Positions 34,506-45,429 of a DNA stretch of 64,000 bases are shown one piece after another. This stretch comes from Diplocarpon mali. Taxonomy: Eukaryota > Ascomycota > Leotiomycetes > Helotiales > Drepanopezizaceae. A program made the position numbers and the translations under genes. The DNA lies in NCBI GenBank assembly GCA_024741835.1, contig JAENRP010000065.1, forward strand, positions 62,001 through 126,000, read 5' to 3'. Under the pieces are notes generated by a model that made no database searches, was not told the origin of the DNA, and saw only the letters and a program-made list of their open reading frames with translations. Each line of letters begins with the position of its first letter. Position 1 is the first letter of the stretch.

Positions 34506-34876
34506 ATAGAGTATTTGTAAAGGAGGGAGAGAGTTAGGAAGAGAAAAGTTATTATATTATTCTAGGCAGCAGCCTACGCTAGCGAAGCGAAGGCATAGTG
34601 AATAATTTTTTTTTCGAATTGAAATTGAAGGTGAATTTCCATTTGTAAAATGGAATAGGTAAGGGGTCGAAAAAACGAGCTAATCTCATATTTAAAGGTT
34701 ATTGCTTAGCTTTCTTTAAAAACTAGATTAGTAAGATCTAGGCGCTATATATAAGTTGCTTAAGGCAATTCGTAATAGGAGAATTAAGATCGAGTTGCTT
34801 AAGGCAGTTTAAAGTGACAATTCTAAAAAGGGTAGATATTAAGCTTCTTAGTAAAGGTTGAGTTGATCTTTTCTTA

Positions 34877-35127
34877 TATTACGACTTGCTCTAAAGCGTA
34901 TAGTAGGTCGAGAATCGAACGCTGATTGTATTACCTCAAGAGGTACGCTATATAATAGAGAAGAAAAGATAAAGAAGAGAGAGTCTTTAGTAGAGCTCCT
35001 CCAGAATAAGTACAGGTGCTTTACTAGCGTGCACGTGATCCAGCCACCTCGCTACCTTAGCGTGCACCTGACTTCGATACTTCGACACGACACGTGATAT
35101 AACCGTGCACGTGATGCGGCTGTAACA
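34877..35127 (-). repeat. G1 5' LTR
   Basis: 251 bp. Three CACGTG palindromes (in TGCACGTGAT, ACACGTGATA and TGCACGTGAT) sit in its right half and are better preserved than in the left LTR. Confidence 0.9.
35020..35120. promoter_or_regulatory. CACGTG (G-box/E-box) cluster in G1 LTR
   Basis: Three CACGTG hexamers in about 90 bp. In fungi this hexamer is bound by bHLH proteins such as Cbf1- or SREBP-type factors, so a control function is plausible but unproven here. Confidence 0.35.
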
Positions 35128-36680
35128 CTAACTCTATTTAAATAATAATAAACTATAAGCTAGGGCTATTTAAGATATTTATAAGGAGATAGACTACTAA
35201 AGAGCTAAGTCCACTTACTATTAGCTTTTAAGAAAATTCTTTTAAAAAGGTTCTTTTAAAGATTATAAAGCTTTTATAAAAAGCTATATCCTTTATTAGA
35301 AACAAAAACCTAGTTATAAGGAGAATCCTCTATTTTTAACTTAAACATTAGGCCTTTTTTATAAAGTCAGCCTTAATATTATATAAGTACTAACTATTAA
35401 GAATAGGATAATATATTTTATTTTAATAAAGAAAGACCTATTAAAATGGCCTAAAGGACGACCTTTAAAATCTGCTAACTTTGAATCTATTGCAAAGACA
35501 TAGTCTATTGCTATAGACTTTTTAAAAGATTAACTATTAATAGAGGCTTTAAAAATAAAAGAGTAGTTAAAGCTTTCTTATAAAAATATAGTATTAAGCG
35601 GGCTCAAATCTTAGCGTATAACTTAAAAGCTAATAAAGTAGTAGAATAAGGATACTATAATATTTTTAATAATTTATCTAAAGTTACTTATAAAAGATTT
35701 AAGGATTAGATAAAACGCTTTTATAAAATACTCTTTACTTAATAAACGATAATTTATAAACCGATTAGAGTTATACTATTCTTCCTTATTTATAATAGAG
35801 AGGTATAGCTCCCTTTTAAATCCTAATAGCCTATTTAAAGATTATTTAACTATAGTCAAATTCAGAACTATTCCGATTTACTAGTAATAAGATGTTAATA
35901 ACTTAAGCTTTAAGATATAGATATAAAGGAAATCATTCTATAAAAGAAATAATATAAGGAAAAAGCTAAAGAAGCATAGGCTGCTTCTAAAGTACTTAAA
36001 ACGCACCCTATTTAGAAAGATGATCTTATCCTAGTCTATAACATTATAAGAAGTATTAATATATTAGTAGATACTAAACTTGACTATTAATAGCTTAGCT
36101 TATTTAAAGTTAAATTTAAGCAAAAAGAAAAAGGATATTATTCTCTTTAAGAACTTAATAGAGTCGATATTAAAGGGACCTTTGTAGCCAACCGATTGAA
36201 ACGCTTTTATTAATACAACTAGACCTTATTCCCTTTAAAAGACAAATTAGAAATTGATATAACCTCCGAATCTTCTATAAGAATTAATAGCAATATAAGC
36301 AATTTTGAACCCTTAAACAAAGACTAAGATTTTTCCAACTTAACTTATAAGCCGGACCTGCAAGTAAAGAATGTTAAAATACCTAATTAATCATAACCTT
36401 AAGTCATTATTTCTAAAATATCTAAAGAATATAAGCAGGAATACTAAGCGATTTCTTAGCTTATCAATTGTCTTGCCTTCTTATAATCCTTATCTTTATA
36501 TTTTCAGTAAGGTCGCCTCCTTTATTATTTAGGATATAGATCTTTTAAGATTACCTTAATTTCTTATTTACTTTGACTTAATTTGCATTCTTAATATTGA
36601 CCTTTAATTATAGCATTCCTATTACTTTTCCTTAAATAATAAATAAAAAGTCCAATTTCCTTAATATATATATAGCAAAC
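35128..36680 (+). pseudogene. Ty3/gypsy integrase, element copy B
   Basis: Resumes the copy B pol frame after G1 and is collinear with 9,290-10,620: AKSTYYQLLRKFFQKGSF, LLKWPKGRPLKSANFESIAK and so on. It differs from copy A by a 13-bp deletion at 35,497/35,498 (bounded by AAG), which shifts the integrase frame; this is not a RIP effect. The tail carries a palindromic motif at 36,343. The segment 36,480-36,760 is the T-rich spacer to ORFX1. Confidence 0.85.
36343..36365. repeat. 23-bp palindromic motif in integrase tail, copy B
   Basis: ACTTATAAGCC / G / GACCTGCAAGT; in frame as TYKPDLQV. Copy A (10,517) reads TYKPVLQV. Confidence 0.8.
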
Positions 36681-36760
36681 CTATTACAGCTTATATGCCC
36701 TTTTAATTCTTATACCCTATTGAATTCTCTTATTTATACTCCCTATCTTTTATAAGTAAT

Positions 36761-37598
36761 ATGCCTTTAAAGAACTTATAAATAGTTTTATCTACTATAA
36801 TAGGAGATAAATAAACACTAGTTACAAACTTCTCTTAGGATAGTAGAGCTATTGCATCGTTAGAGAGCTTTAAATCGACCTATGCAGCCTTAGGAGATAT
36901 AGAGTAATAAAAACTCCTTTTAGCTTATGCAAATGCTATTAATAACCTTTTAACTTAAGTAGCCCTTGGAATTCTCTAATTTGACAACTTCTTAATTAAA
37001 GAATTAAAACTAAAGGGAATCTCTAAAGAGGAATTCTTAGCTGACGCAGATTAATATATAACTTTAGCTAATACTTTCAAAATAGATTAAGATAAAAGGG
37101 AAGAATCTATTCGACAATTGGATAATTTAGCTATTAATAAGAGAGGACTCTTATTTCGTTTGCGCTTTCTGATAAATATTGACTCTAATAATAGAAGGCG
37201 AGTGTTATTAAAAATTCTTAAGGAAAATACTTTTATAATTAGAGCTATTTAGATTCTTAATTTCTTTATTATTTAAAAAAGAGTAGTAAAATTCTAAGGC
37301 AATCGAATTCGCAGTTGCAGATTTATAGGCCTATCTAATATAGTACTTATAGTAGCTAATAAAGCTATAAAAAGATCAAATTAGGCTATAGATATTACCT
37401 TACCTAATAATACTATTATTAATATACTAAGGCTCTATACTTCTACTTATGGTTTGCTTATTTTAAAAGAGAGCTAGGCTCTTATATTAAGGTTTAAATA
37501 AGATTTCTTTAATAATAAAAAAGGAAATTGGTTATTTATAGTTAAGCCTACCTTGAAATTCGCTTTTTAGCCTAAAGATATAATAAATGCTAAACTAT
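36761..37598 (+). pseudogene. ORFX1, copy B, 5' part; uncharacterised
   Basis: ATG at 36,761 opens MPLKNL. The frame then reads NFSQDSRAIASLES, LGDIEQQKLLLAYANAINN, IRQLDNLAINKRGLLF and ILNFFIIQKRVVKFQGNRI, up to the Copia-2 insertion at 37,599, where it continues at 52,382. ORFX2 has matching blocks in the same order (LGEIEQQ, YFTIQEGIKKLQGNSIR). I recognise no known domain. Composition is Leu/Ile/Lys/Asn-rich and lacks a clear signal peptide. Probably a cytosolic or nuclear protein, but that is inference. Confidence 0.6.
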
Positions 37599-37769
37599 TA
37601 TTGCGCCATAAGGAGCCTCAGGCACTGAGGCTCTGAGGACTGGCTTATGTAATGTACCCCTGAAGTGGCCACGGAGCACTTCTATAAAGGGAGCTCAGGT
37701 ATACAGTTAGAGTAGAATTTTACAAGCTTCTGCCACTACTAAGAATCCACCTTTAAATATAGCATAATA
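37599..37769 (+). repeat. Copia-2 5' LTR
   Basis: 171 bp; the primer-binding site follows directly. Confidence 0.9.
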
Positions 37770-37859
37770 GTTATTAGCACTATTTGCGACTCTTAGGAGC
37801 AAACGATCAAAAATCTACTGTATTTAGAGACTTCTTAAAGAGGTTTTACTACTATTTTC

Positions 37860-40800
37860 ATCTATTCTCCCTCGCCTATATACGTTATATAACCAGACTC
37901 GACGTTCTAACGCTCCCAGCTAACTAATAGAACCTATACTCCCTACCATCCTAGTCAATATAAGCGAATACTAGCAAAAAGAAGCTCAAGAGCTTAGCTC
38001 TAGTAGAGTTATACTTTAGGATAAGAAGTTATAGCGCATTTGGTACGCTAAGCTAGAGTTTCAGGCCGAATTTCTATGCCTTCAGAAGCATATAGAGAAG
38101 CTAAGACAGGTTAATAACCTTAAACTATATACTATAAAGATAGGAAACTAAGCTCCGCTCTATAAGAACGAAGCTCTATACTTGCTAGATCTAGAAATAG
38201 AACTGCTATAGCTTGAAAAAATTATAAAAGGATAGGACTAAAGAGTATTATAAAGCTACTATAAGTTATACTAATAGTAGGAAGCTACTAATTAATAAAC
38301 GCTAGCTTTACTATTACCTATGAAGATAATAGCTAAAGACGTAGAGCTAGAGTATAAAATGGCGGTAATATAATATAATCTTATAGTAGAAACGTGGAAA
38401 AGGAACAAGAGCTCTTATACTTAATTATACCGTTAGATTACTAAGATAGTATACCCTACGTTGCTTTAAGCAGTATAATATAACTATAAGGAAGTAGGGA
38501 AACTATCAATTTAATAGATTGTAAAGCACCTGCGCAAGGAACTAGCCCCCTTTAAGGTTAGTATAATAGAGTCAATTCGGGAAGACTATAATAATACGCT
38601 CTTTAAAACAAGGAGTAGTAAAGTGGACCCGAAGACCTGGCTTACTAGCTTTAGGGAGATCTACTAAGAAGCTCGAACTTATAAAATCCCAAAGGTTTAA
38701 AGCTCCCTTACGATTATAAAGTTTCTATAGTCGGTTTACTGCTAATCTCCTACTTAGTCTTAGCAGATCTAGGTAGAGCTTATTAAAGATAATAAGCTAA
38801 GCTTAAAGTATAGAAAAGATATAGTCTATTATATCAATTAGTTCTTAAGCTTAATAGAGCGAAGCTTTATAAGCTCCTTATTAAAGGCAACCCTTAGAGT
38901 ATACGCCTTGCTTAAAGGAGTAGGCGATTATACTAATCCAAGAGCATTAAGTAAAGGTAAGGCGAAGAAGACTCTTAAGGGGAGCATTAAAAAGTGCCCT
39001 TGCCCTTAGGTTAAAAATCACTTCTAGAACTTAAAGGAGTGTAATAGGCTAAAATACGCCTTAACTAGCGCTAAGGAAGGTATGCTTTGAAACCTTCCTA
39101 GTTATAATAAGGTTAAAAGAATGTATGAAAACCTTACTTCCTTAGAATAGAAAGAGCTTTAAGCTAAGCTCTCCTATATCAAATACGCTCCTATAGATCA
39201 ATTTAAAGAAAGAATATCTGCTAAAGCTTTAAGAAGTAGTAAATCCAAGATTATAGCCGCCCTCTTGGATCTAACTCTCTTTAAAGACTTTACCTTAGGA
39301 ATATACTCTACCCTTAAAGCTCCTTATACTCTCTTGAATATAACCCTACTCGATAACTGCATTATAACGCACCTTATTAATTAAGAGGAGCTTCTAGTTC
39401 TTAGATTATTGAAAATCGCATATCCCTAGGACTATATAAAGGCAAGGAGCTTGAGTCTGCTAATAAGGGAAAGGGGTATACGTCTGATAAAAGGGGTTCT
39501 TGTTAATAGAAGAGACTTAGAGCTTAGGAATATAGCGCTTATAGATAGGTTTAATATTAATATTATCTTAAAGCCTCTTTTAAAGAAGGCTAAGGTATAG
39601 TATATAAGCCTAGATGCAACGCTCTAAAGGGGTATAGTAGATAATAATATAGTTATAAAGTAGCTAGAGCATAAGTCAAATATTATAGTATTTAAATATA
39701 AGCCTATCAACTTTTATAACGCTTCTAACTTGCTATACTATGCTTAACTAACCTACTTAGCTTTTCCTACTTTATAATAGCGTCTGCGAAGCTAATATAA
39801 ACCCTTAAGGAGCAGCGTATTCCTAAGAGCTAAGAACGATTCGGCAGATATTTAACACCTTTAATTAGGCCATTTAAGAGTAAAGGCGCTTAAGAAGCTT
39901 ATACTAAACGCAAGGGAGGTAAAGATCAAAGGGAAGCTATAAATCAATTGTAAAGCTTATGCTTAGGCAAAAGCTAAGCAAAAGCCTTTTAAGAGAGAGT
40001 CAGATTTCAAGGCTTTAAGACCGTTCTTTAAGTGCTCCTAGGACCTATTTGACTATAGTATATTAAGCCTCTTTTTAAAAAGCTAGCTTCTCCTAATTAA
40101 GGATAAATTTAATAGGAAGTTATTTAAATATACTCTGCTTTATAAGTCCCTAACGCTAGTTCTAAGAGCTCTTCAATCTTTTAAAGTATAGGTAAAGTGC
40201 TATTATAGCCTCTTCTTATATATTTTAAGAAGCGATAATAATACCTTAGTATTTCCCTTATAAGGAGTATCGAAATATAAAGAGTAGTGCAAAGCTAAAG
40301 GTATAGAGGTAGAAGTCACTTTATCCTATACTTATGAACTAAATAGAGCCTTTAAAAGAGCAGGAGTAGAGATTATTAAAAAGGCACTTACTATGCTAAT
40401 CTTTACTAACCTCTTAAAGCACCTATAGCCTAAAGCCGTACTAGTAGTAATATACCTTTATAATATTAGCCTATTAAAGCGCAAAGGATAGAAGAGTCCA
40501 AATGAGGTGCTTTAGCTCTAATTTAGATAATACTTTAAGTGGTATAATCCGCAGATCACTATAAAGCTTACTACCGATTTAAGACCAGAATAGGGGGGTA
40601 TAAAAGCGTATAAAGCGCGCGTATACCTATTAGTAAAGGAAAGGGAAGCTTTAAAGAATAAGAGAGCTTTTAAAACTATACTATAAAGGCATATTAGATA
40701 CCTAATTAGTTACTATACCATTAATATATATAAGATCTAAATGCCTAAGCTTCGAAAGGTTATAATCTTTTGAAATATTGAGTTCGATAAGTCCAAATTC

Positions 40801-42309
40801 TACTTTAAGGAGTATAAAAAGGTGGCTGACCACCCGCTCTTAATAATTAAGGAGATTGTGCAAATAATCGAAAAGGAGGAAAAGGAAGCTTAAAACGCTA
40901 AGTTAATCGTTAAGAATGTAAAAGGAGCTTTGGATAAGCATCCTATAAATAACCTAATAGGGGGTAAGCCTATTAATCTTTTACTAATAGAAGCTTTAAG
41001 CTCAGATCTATCGAAGGCTATCGTCCCTTATAAGGCTACTTATAGCGTTTCTACTCTAGCTACTTAAAAGCAGCTGCCTAGTAGCAAAGGGTTAAACGCT
41101 TTAAAACAACTGTTAATAGTTAAGAGGAGCGTCGAAAGCGATATTATAAATGCCAGTTCCACTAGGGAGCGCAATACCAGGCCTTTAGTTACTATATAGA
41201 CTAAGCAATCGCAAGGGCAGGAGCAGGCCCTTTAATTACTAGAAGCTTTATTATAAGCAATTGGTAAAGAAGCACGCTAGCTCTTACTAGAAGCACCGAT
41301 CGATCGAGAGCTACGCCAGGATATAAAAGCTCTTAAGGATAATACCGAAAGAGGGAGTTCTTTAAAACTAATAGAAGCTTAGCCTAAAGTACTTAATATA
41401 AGGGCTTTTTAAAAACGCAAGAAGCTTAATAAAGAGTAGGAAATAATACTTATACTACTCTATAGGTTAAAAAGGAAAAGAGGGAGTAGGAATGCTATAT
41501 ACGCAATATGCGTTAAGGATCTCCTACTAGCCCTTAAAGAACTTAAAACATATTAGTTAAAGTAGGTAAATAGCTTTATATCGACTTTCTAGCTAAGTTA
41601 AAAGCTTACAAGAACTAATAGAGAAGAGTATAAAGTAGTATACTATATTATTACTACAGCGACTTAATCTAAAAGCTCTAAAGGAAACTCTACCCTTTTA
41701 ATTCCACCTTAAAACAAGCTTCCTAAAGCGCCAACTTACTAGAAGGAGCTTGCAAATCACCCTTTTAAAGAGCAATTTAAAAAGGGAGCCAGAACTGAGA
41801 TTAAGGACTTAAAAGCGCGCAATTGCTAAAGAGTGATCGATAGAAGCGAGGCTACTATAAGGCCTATACTACTAAAGTGGGTCTTTAACTATAAGCTAAA
41901 CTCTTTTAAGGAGATTAGCCGCTTTAGGTCAAGAATAGTAGTAAGGGGAGATCTTTAAGAGGAAGCTTCTATTTTCTCTACCTACGCTATAACGCTCGTA
42001 TCGAGATCTTTTAAAGTAATAATAGCAATAGCTGCTAAATTCGATATAGAGCTCTAATAGTTTAATATTATTAACGCCTTTATAAATGCTAAGAAAGACC
42101 CTTAGAGCGCGCTAGTTATTTGCTTCTTACTAGATAGTTAAAAGTAAAAAGATAAGGTAGTAAAGCTCGATCGCGCCTTATATAGCCTTTGAGACTCCTT
42201 AGCACTCTAGTATAGGGATTTTATTAGTACTCTTAAGTCTTTAAAGCTTACCTCTCTTAGTAAGGAGCCTTGCATATTCGTTAATAAAGAGAGGACTATA
42301 TTTATAGCC
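37860..42309 (+). pseudogene. Copia-2 gag, protease, integrase and RT (5' part)
   Basis: Domains in order on +: gag from about 37,860, with HIEKLRQVNNLKLY and a zinc-knuckle-like CPCP...H...C at 38,994-39,042; a protease-like LLDNC...THLIN near 39,347; integrase N-terminal HLQLGHLRVKALKKL (39,850-39,890, TAA/TAG as Gln) with later blocks FKVQVKCYYSLFLYILRSDN and KSPNEVLQ; then RT with LKARNCQRVID and FDIELQQFNIINAFINA (42,039-42,089, the Ty1/copia RT segment). G2 interrupts at 42,310, just before YVDD. The frame resumes at 49,905. Stops at Gln/Trp positions show RIP. The gag start is not clear. Confidence 0.87.
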
Positions 42310-42616
42310 TGTAACGACACAGAACCACCGAAATGCGAGATCAAGTATGGGAGCAAGAAGTAGTGCAAAAGGCGTATTCTATAGGTCTAATACGAAGGAA
42401 ATGAAGAAGTTAAAGAGCCCTTCCGATAGGAGAGCCCTTCTCCTTTATATATATCAGCAGCTTAAGGCTCTTTGCCCGTTTATATAATATTATATAAGAA
42501 TACCTTTTTGCACCTTTAAGGTCGATTTGAAATAACCCTATATCGAATCGAGATTGCAAAACCTTAAAACGCTATACTCCTAAGTAATTGCATTAAGTAG
42601 AGGTGCAGCTGTTATA
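42310..42616 (-). repeat. G2 3' LTR
   Basis: 307 bp, with the polypurine tract complement CTACCTTCCCCCTTTGAG right after it. Confidence 0.9.
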
Positions 42617-43907
42617 CTACCTTCCCCCTTTGAGAACGCTTATTTATAAGCGTTAGTAGGTTATAATGATTTTCGTATGGTAATATACTTAGCGCGTTAT
42701 TATGCAAACGGTACTATTTTATATTTGGTTTAGCGCAAGTCGCGTTATATATTTAAATTTGTTTTTCCTCTTATAGGATCTTCCTTCCTTAGTATAACAA
42801 CTATATATAATCGCATAGGTCCCTTACTCCTACTACTATAGCGTAGGACTAATATATAGTAGTAGAAACAATTACTACTACTACTACCAACTACTATAAG
42901 TAAGTTTGCCTTAGTCTAGGGTCGAATTATATTTAATATGCGTAGTGCTAATTCCTCTGCTATTAGGTGCCTTTGCGGTGGCCTATTGCGTTTATTATTA
43001 CTAGTATATATAATGCCTTATGTGCAATATTGCGCATAAGTGCGAGTTCGAGTCGGAATGTAGTAAAAAGTGCTACTAGTGCTAGGAGTAAAAGGCGGAG
43101 TGCATTCTTATAAGTACCTCGAATCGACTCTAGAGTTTTATTTGCGCTAATACTTGTTTATAGCTTCCCTCTTATATTAGGGAGGAGTTTGCGGTACTAT
43201 CTGCGGCCCTTGAGGAGTGGTAGGGGGAGGCTGCTTAGTAGTAAGAGGAGGATAACGGCAGCGATAATGATGATAACGACGCTTAAGCGGTTTCGGCAGG
43301 GAACCGCAAGATGCTTTATTAGGAGGCGGTCTAGCGCGCCTGGATCCTTATCAACCTTCTATTAGTGGCTAGCGCAAAGGCTCTGATTAGCTGCACTTAA
43401 TTTAAGCGCGCTAGCCTTGCGGAGTTCTGCTTTATAGCTAAGGCTATAGTAAGCTAGCTAAAGGGGGTCTAAGCGATAGTTGCTATAAGTTAAACCCGAA
43501 TTAGTATCGAATCGATTGCTGACTTTTTAATAGGAGCGCGGCGACCTTATTAAGTCTTAGCTAGTAAGGTTAGAGTAATCTAGCTGAATTATACTAGGCC
43601 TCTTAGGGTTTATTACCGCATTAGTAAAGCGGACTGCTATAGCAGTAGAGTCTTTTATAAGGGGAGGGGGGCTTATAGTAGTAAGGGTAGCATTAGGCGC
43701 AGCGGCTAGTAGGGCGGCGCTAGCAGCAGTAAAAGGAGGTTAGGGTTATTTTAAGTAGAGGCGTGGATAAGAGGCGAGCTTTAGCTTTAGAATAGAGTTA
43801 GAGCTTATCTCTTTAAGCGTAGAAGAGGAGGGGTCGGAGGAGTTGTAAAGGGAGGGGGTAGTAGGCCTAGTGTTATTATTTTTCTATTTTTATTATTTTT
43901 TCTCCTT
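42617..43907 (-). other. G2 segment between chromodomain and 3' LTR
   Basis: About 1.3 kb that pol does not explain. The minus strand carries a frame that can be followed with TAA/TAG as Gln (for example SSDPSSSTLKE, KRPSIIQLDYSNLTSQDL) and ends in a strongly hydrophobic stretch, SVVIIIIAAVILLLLL near 43,230-43,280. No known domain is recognised. The region is richer in G+C than pol, and an assembly gap adjoins it. It may be an extra ORF, a long 3' region or an old foreign insert. Confidence 0.45.
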
Positions 43908-43946
43908 NNNNNNNNNNNNNNNNNNNNNNNNNNNNNNNNNNNNNNN
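43908..43946. other. Assembly gap (39 N)
   Basis: The gap lies between T-rich homopolymer tracts (TTTCTATTTTTATTATTTTT before, TTTT after), so a sequencing dropout in low complexity is likely. Confidence 0.9.
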
Positions 43947-43989
43947 TTTTATATTTTTAAATTTATTTACTAACCTATTTCGCGTTTGG

Positions 43990-45420
43990 CCTATTATCTT
44001 CTAAGTGATTATAATCATCTATACTACTTTCTTAAGCCTTTAGCTAAGCTTATAGGTTTTAAGGTGGTCTTAGCTTTATAGGGTTGGCCTAATGAAAGTC
44101 GCGAATCTTATATAAGGATCTTGCAAAATTTAAGGCGCAATATTAACTTAAATTAGGGTTATAACTAATCTATTTGACCTAGTACTCTAGTTTCCCTTAA
44201 GATAGGCGTACACTTAGTATCTTAGACACTTTATACTCTTCCTACCTTGCGATCTTTTCTATAGTAGGCTAGGGTTATTCTTAACTTAGCAAAGGGTTCT
44301 GCGGATCTTTAAATAGTAGCTCTAGTGCGAAGATATTATATATTATAGAACCTATAGGCAGCTTGATCTGATATGAATTACCTACCTTCTTAAGAACCTT
44401 AAAAGGGCTATCCTATTAATTGGCCAGTTTCTAGCTAGGGCAGTAGTTCTTAAGATTTTTTATTAAAAGGTAGACTATATCTTTAGGTTTCTAATCAATC
44501 TCCCTTTAGTATTGATTTATAAACTTACGCATTTTCTCTTAAGCGCGTTTTATATTGCCTTTTGCTACTTCCTAGGCTAAGTGCATCCTCTCTACTATTA
44601 GCTTAGCCTCTACTTAGTTTAATCTCTCTTATAGATTAGACAGTTTCGGAAAGATCTAATCTTAACTTATCTAAGGTATAACTCTATACTTAAGCTAATA
44701 TAGGGTTATACTAATTAAAGTATAAGAGAGAGTAGATTGCGCACAATCTATTAATAGAATTAGCTTACTTTAATTATCTTAATAGTAATTAATAAAAGGC
44801 TATAGCCTTAAATCAATATACTTATTTATAATCTCTATTTGGCTATTAATCTCTTTATAGTACGCTATAGAGAGTTTAATTTTAATACTAATAATATGGT
44901 AGAACTCTCTCTAAAATGAGAAGACGAATTAGGGGCCTTAGTCTAAGATAATTATCTCTAAAGTATAGCCGAATCGATATATCTATTAAATGAATAATTA
45001 GGCAGTTCCTTAAGCGTCGATATCTTTTTAATAAGGAATTATAATAGCGCTCTTATTAAGTCGGTTTATAAAAACCAGGATTTGATTAAAACCTTGCTTA
45101 TTAAGAGGGAAATCCTTAAAATCTATATATAAGTATTATATAAAATAGTTAAGAATAGGGGGGTGCTATAAAAGGCCTTATTATTTAGTTGTCTTCGAAT
45201 GCGAGAATTAATAAGGTCTGCAGTTTGCAATGAATCTTTTGCAGTCCGAACTTATCCTAATCTAATAGTATTTAAGAGCGAGTAGCTAATAGGTCTTTAA
45301 GCTACTAAGGTGCGCGCTTAAAAGTTGGTTATAAGCTTCTTAAATTAGATAAGTGTATAAAGGAGTATTGTAGTATATATAAAGATGCTCCTTAAAGTAA
45401 AGCAATCTGTCTTTTAAGAA
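43990..45420 (-). pseudogene. G2 integrase with chromodomain
   Basis: The minus strand reads FNQILVFINRLNKSAIIIPYQ, quoted here in part as VFINRLNKSAIIIPY; ILDQGPQFVFSFQREL (44,919-44,957, the second catalytic Asp region); IKIKLSIAYYKEINSQIEI (for YHPETDGQTE; His, Asp and Gly altered); QREIDQKPKDIVYLLIKNL, the C-terminal fold; and EYKVSKILSVRLS with KLEYQVKQISYN at about 44,090-44,245, a chromodomain with several aromatic-cage Trp codons turned to stops. The chromodomain would steer integration toward H3K9-methylated chromatin. It is degraded. Confidence 0.88.
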
Positions 45421-45429
45421 GTAGTTCTT

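Larger units (their letters stand above)
33727..34876 (-). other. G1 5' leader with simple repeats
   Basis: 1.15 kb between the Copia-3 insertion and the G1 5' LTR. It contains the right part of the split palindrome (33,727-33,735), a 24-bp tandem repeat (33,805 on), a (TA)10 tract (34,266-34,285) and a diverged direct duplication (34,309-34,366 and 34,448-34,505). I see no gag domain. Short open frames at 33,767-33,982 (+) and 34,200-34,391 (-) follow from these repeats. Confidence 0.6.
14279..35127 (-). mobile_element. G1: Ty3/gypsy chromovirus, split by R1, R2 and Copia-3
   Basis: 251-bp LTRs at 14,279-14,529 and 34,877-35,127 bracket a minus-strand element in the order gag, protease, RT, RNase H, integrase, chromodomain. 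Its host joint is confirmed because copy A runs straight through this point. Target duplication is ATAAC/CTAAC, with one mismatch. The polypurine tract on the sense strand, CAAAGGGGGAAGGTAG, abuts the 3' LTR at 14,530. Without its three insertions it would be about 7 kb. Confidence 0.9.

Noticed and set aside
43230..43280. Hydrophobic stretch in G2 as an envelope protein
   Set aside because: No fusion or surface-protein signature, and the frame is full of RIP stops; kept only as a weak observation.
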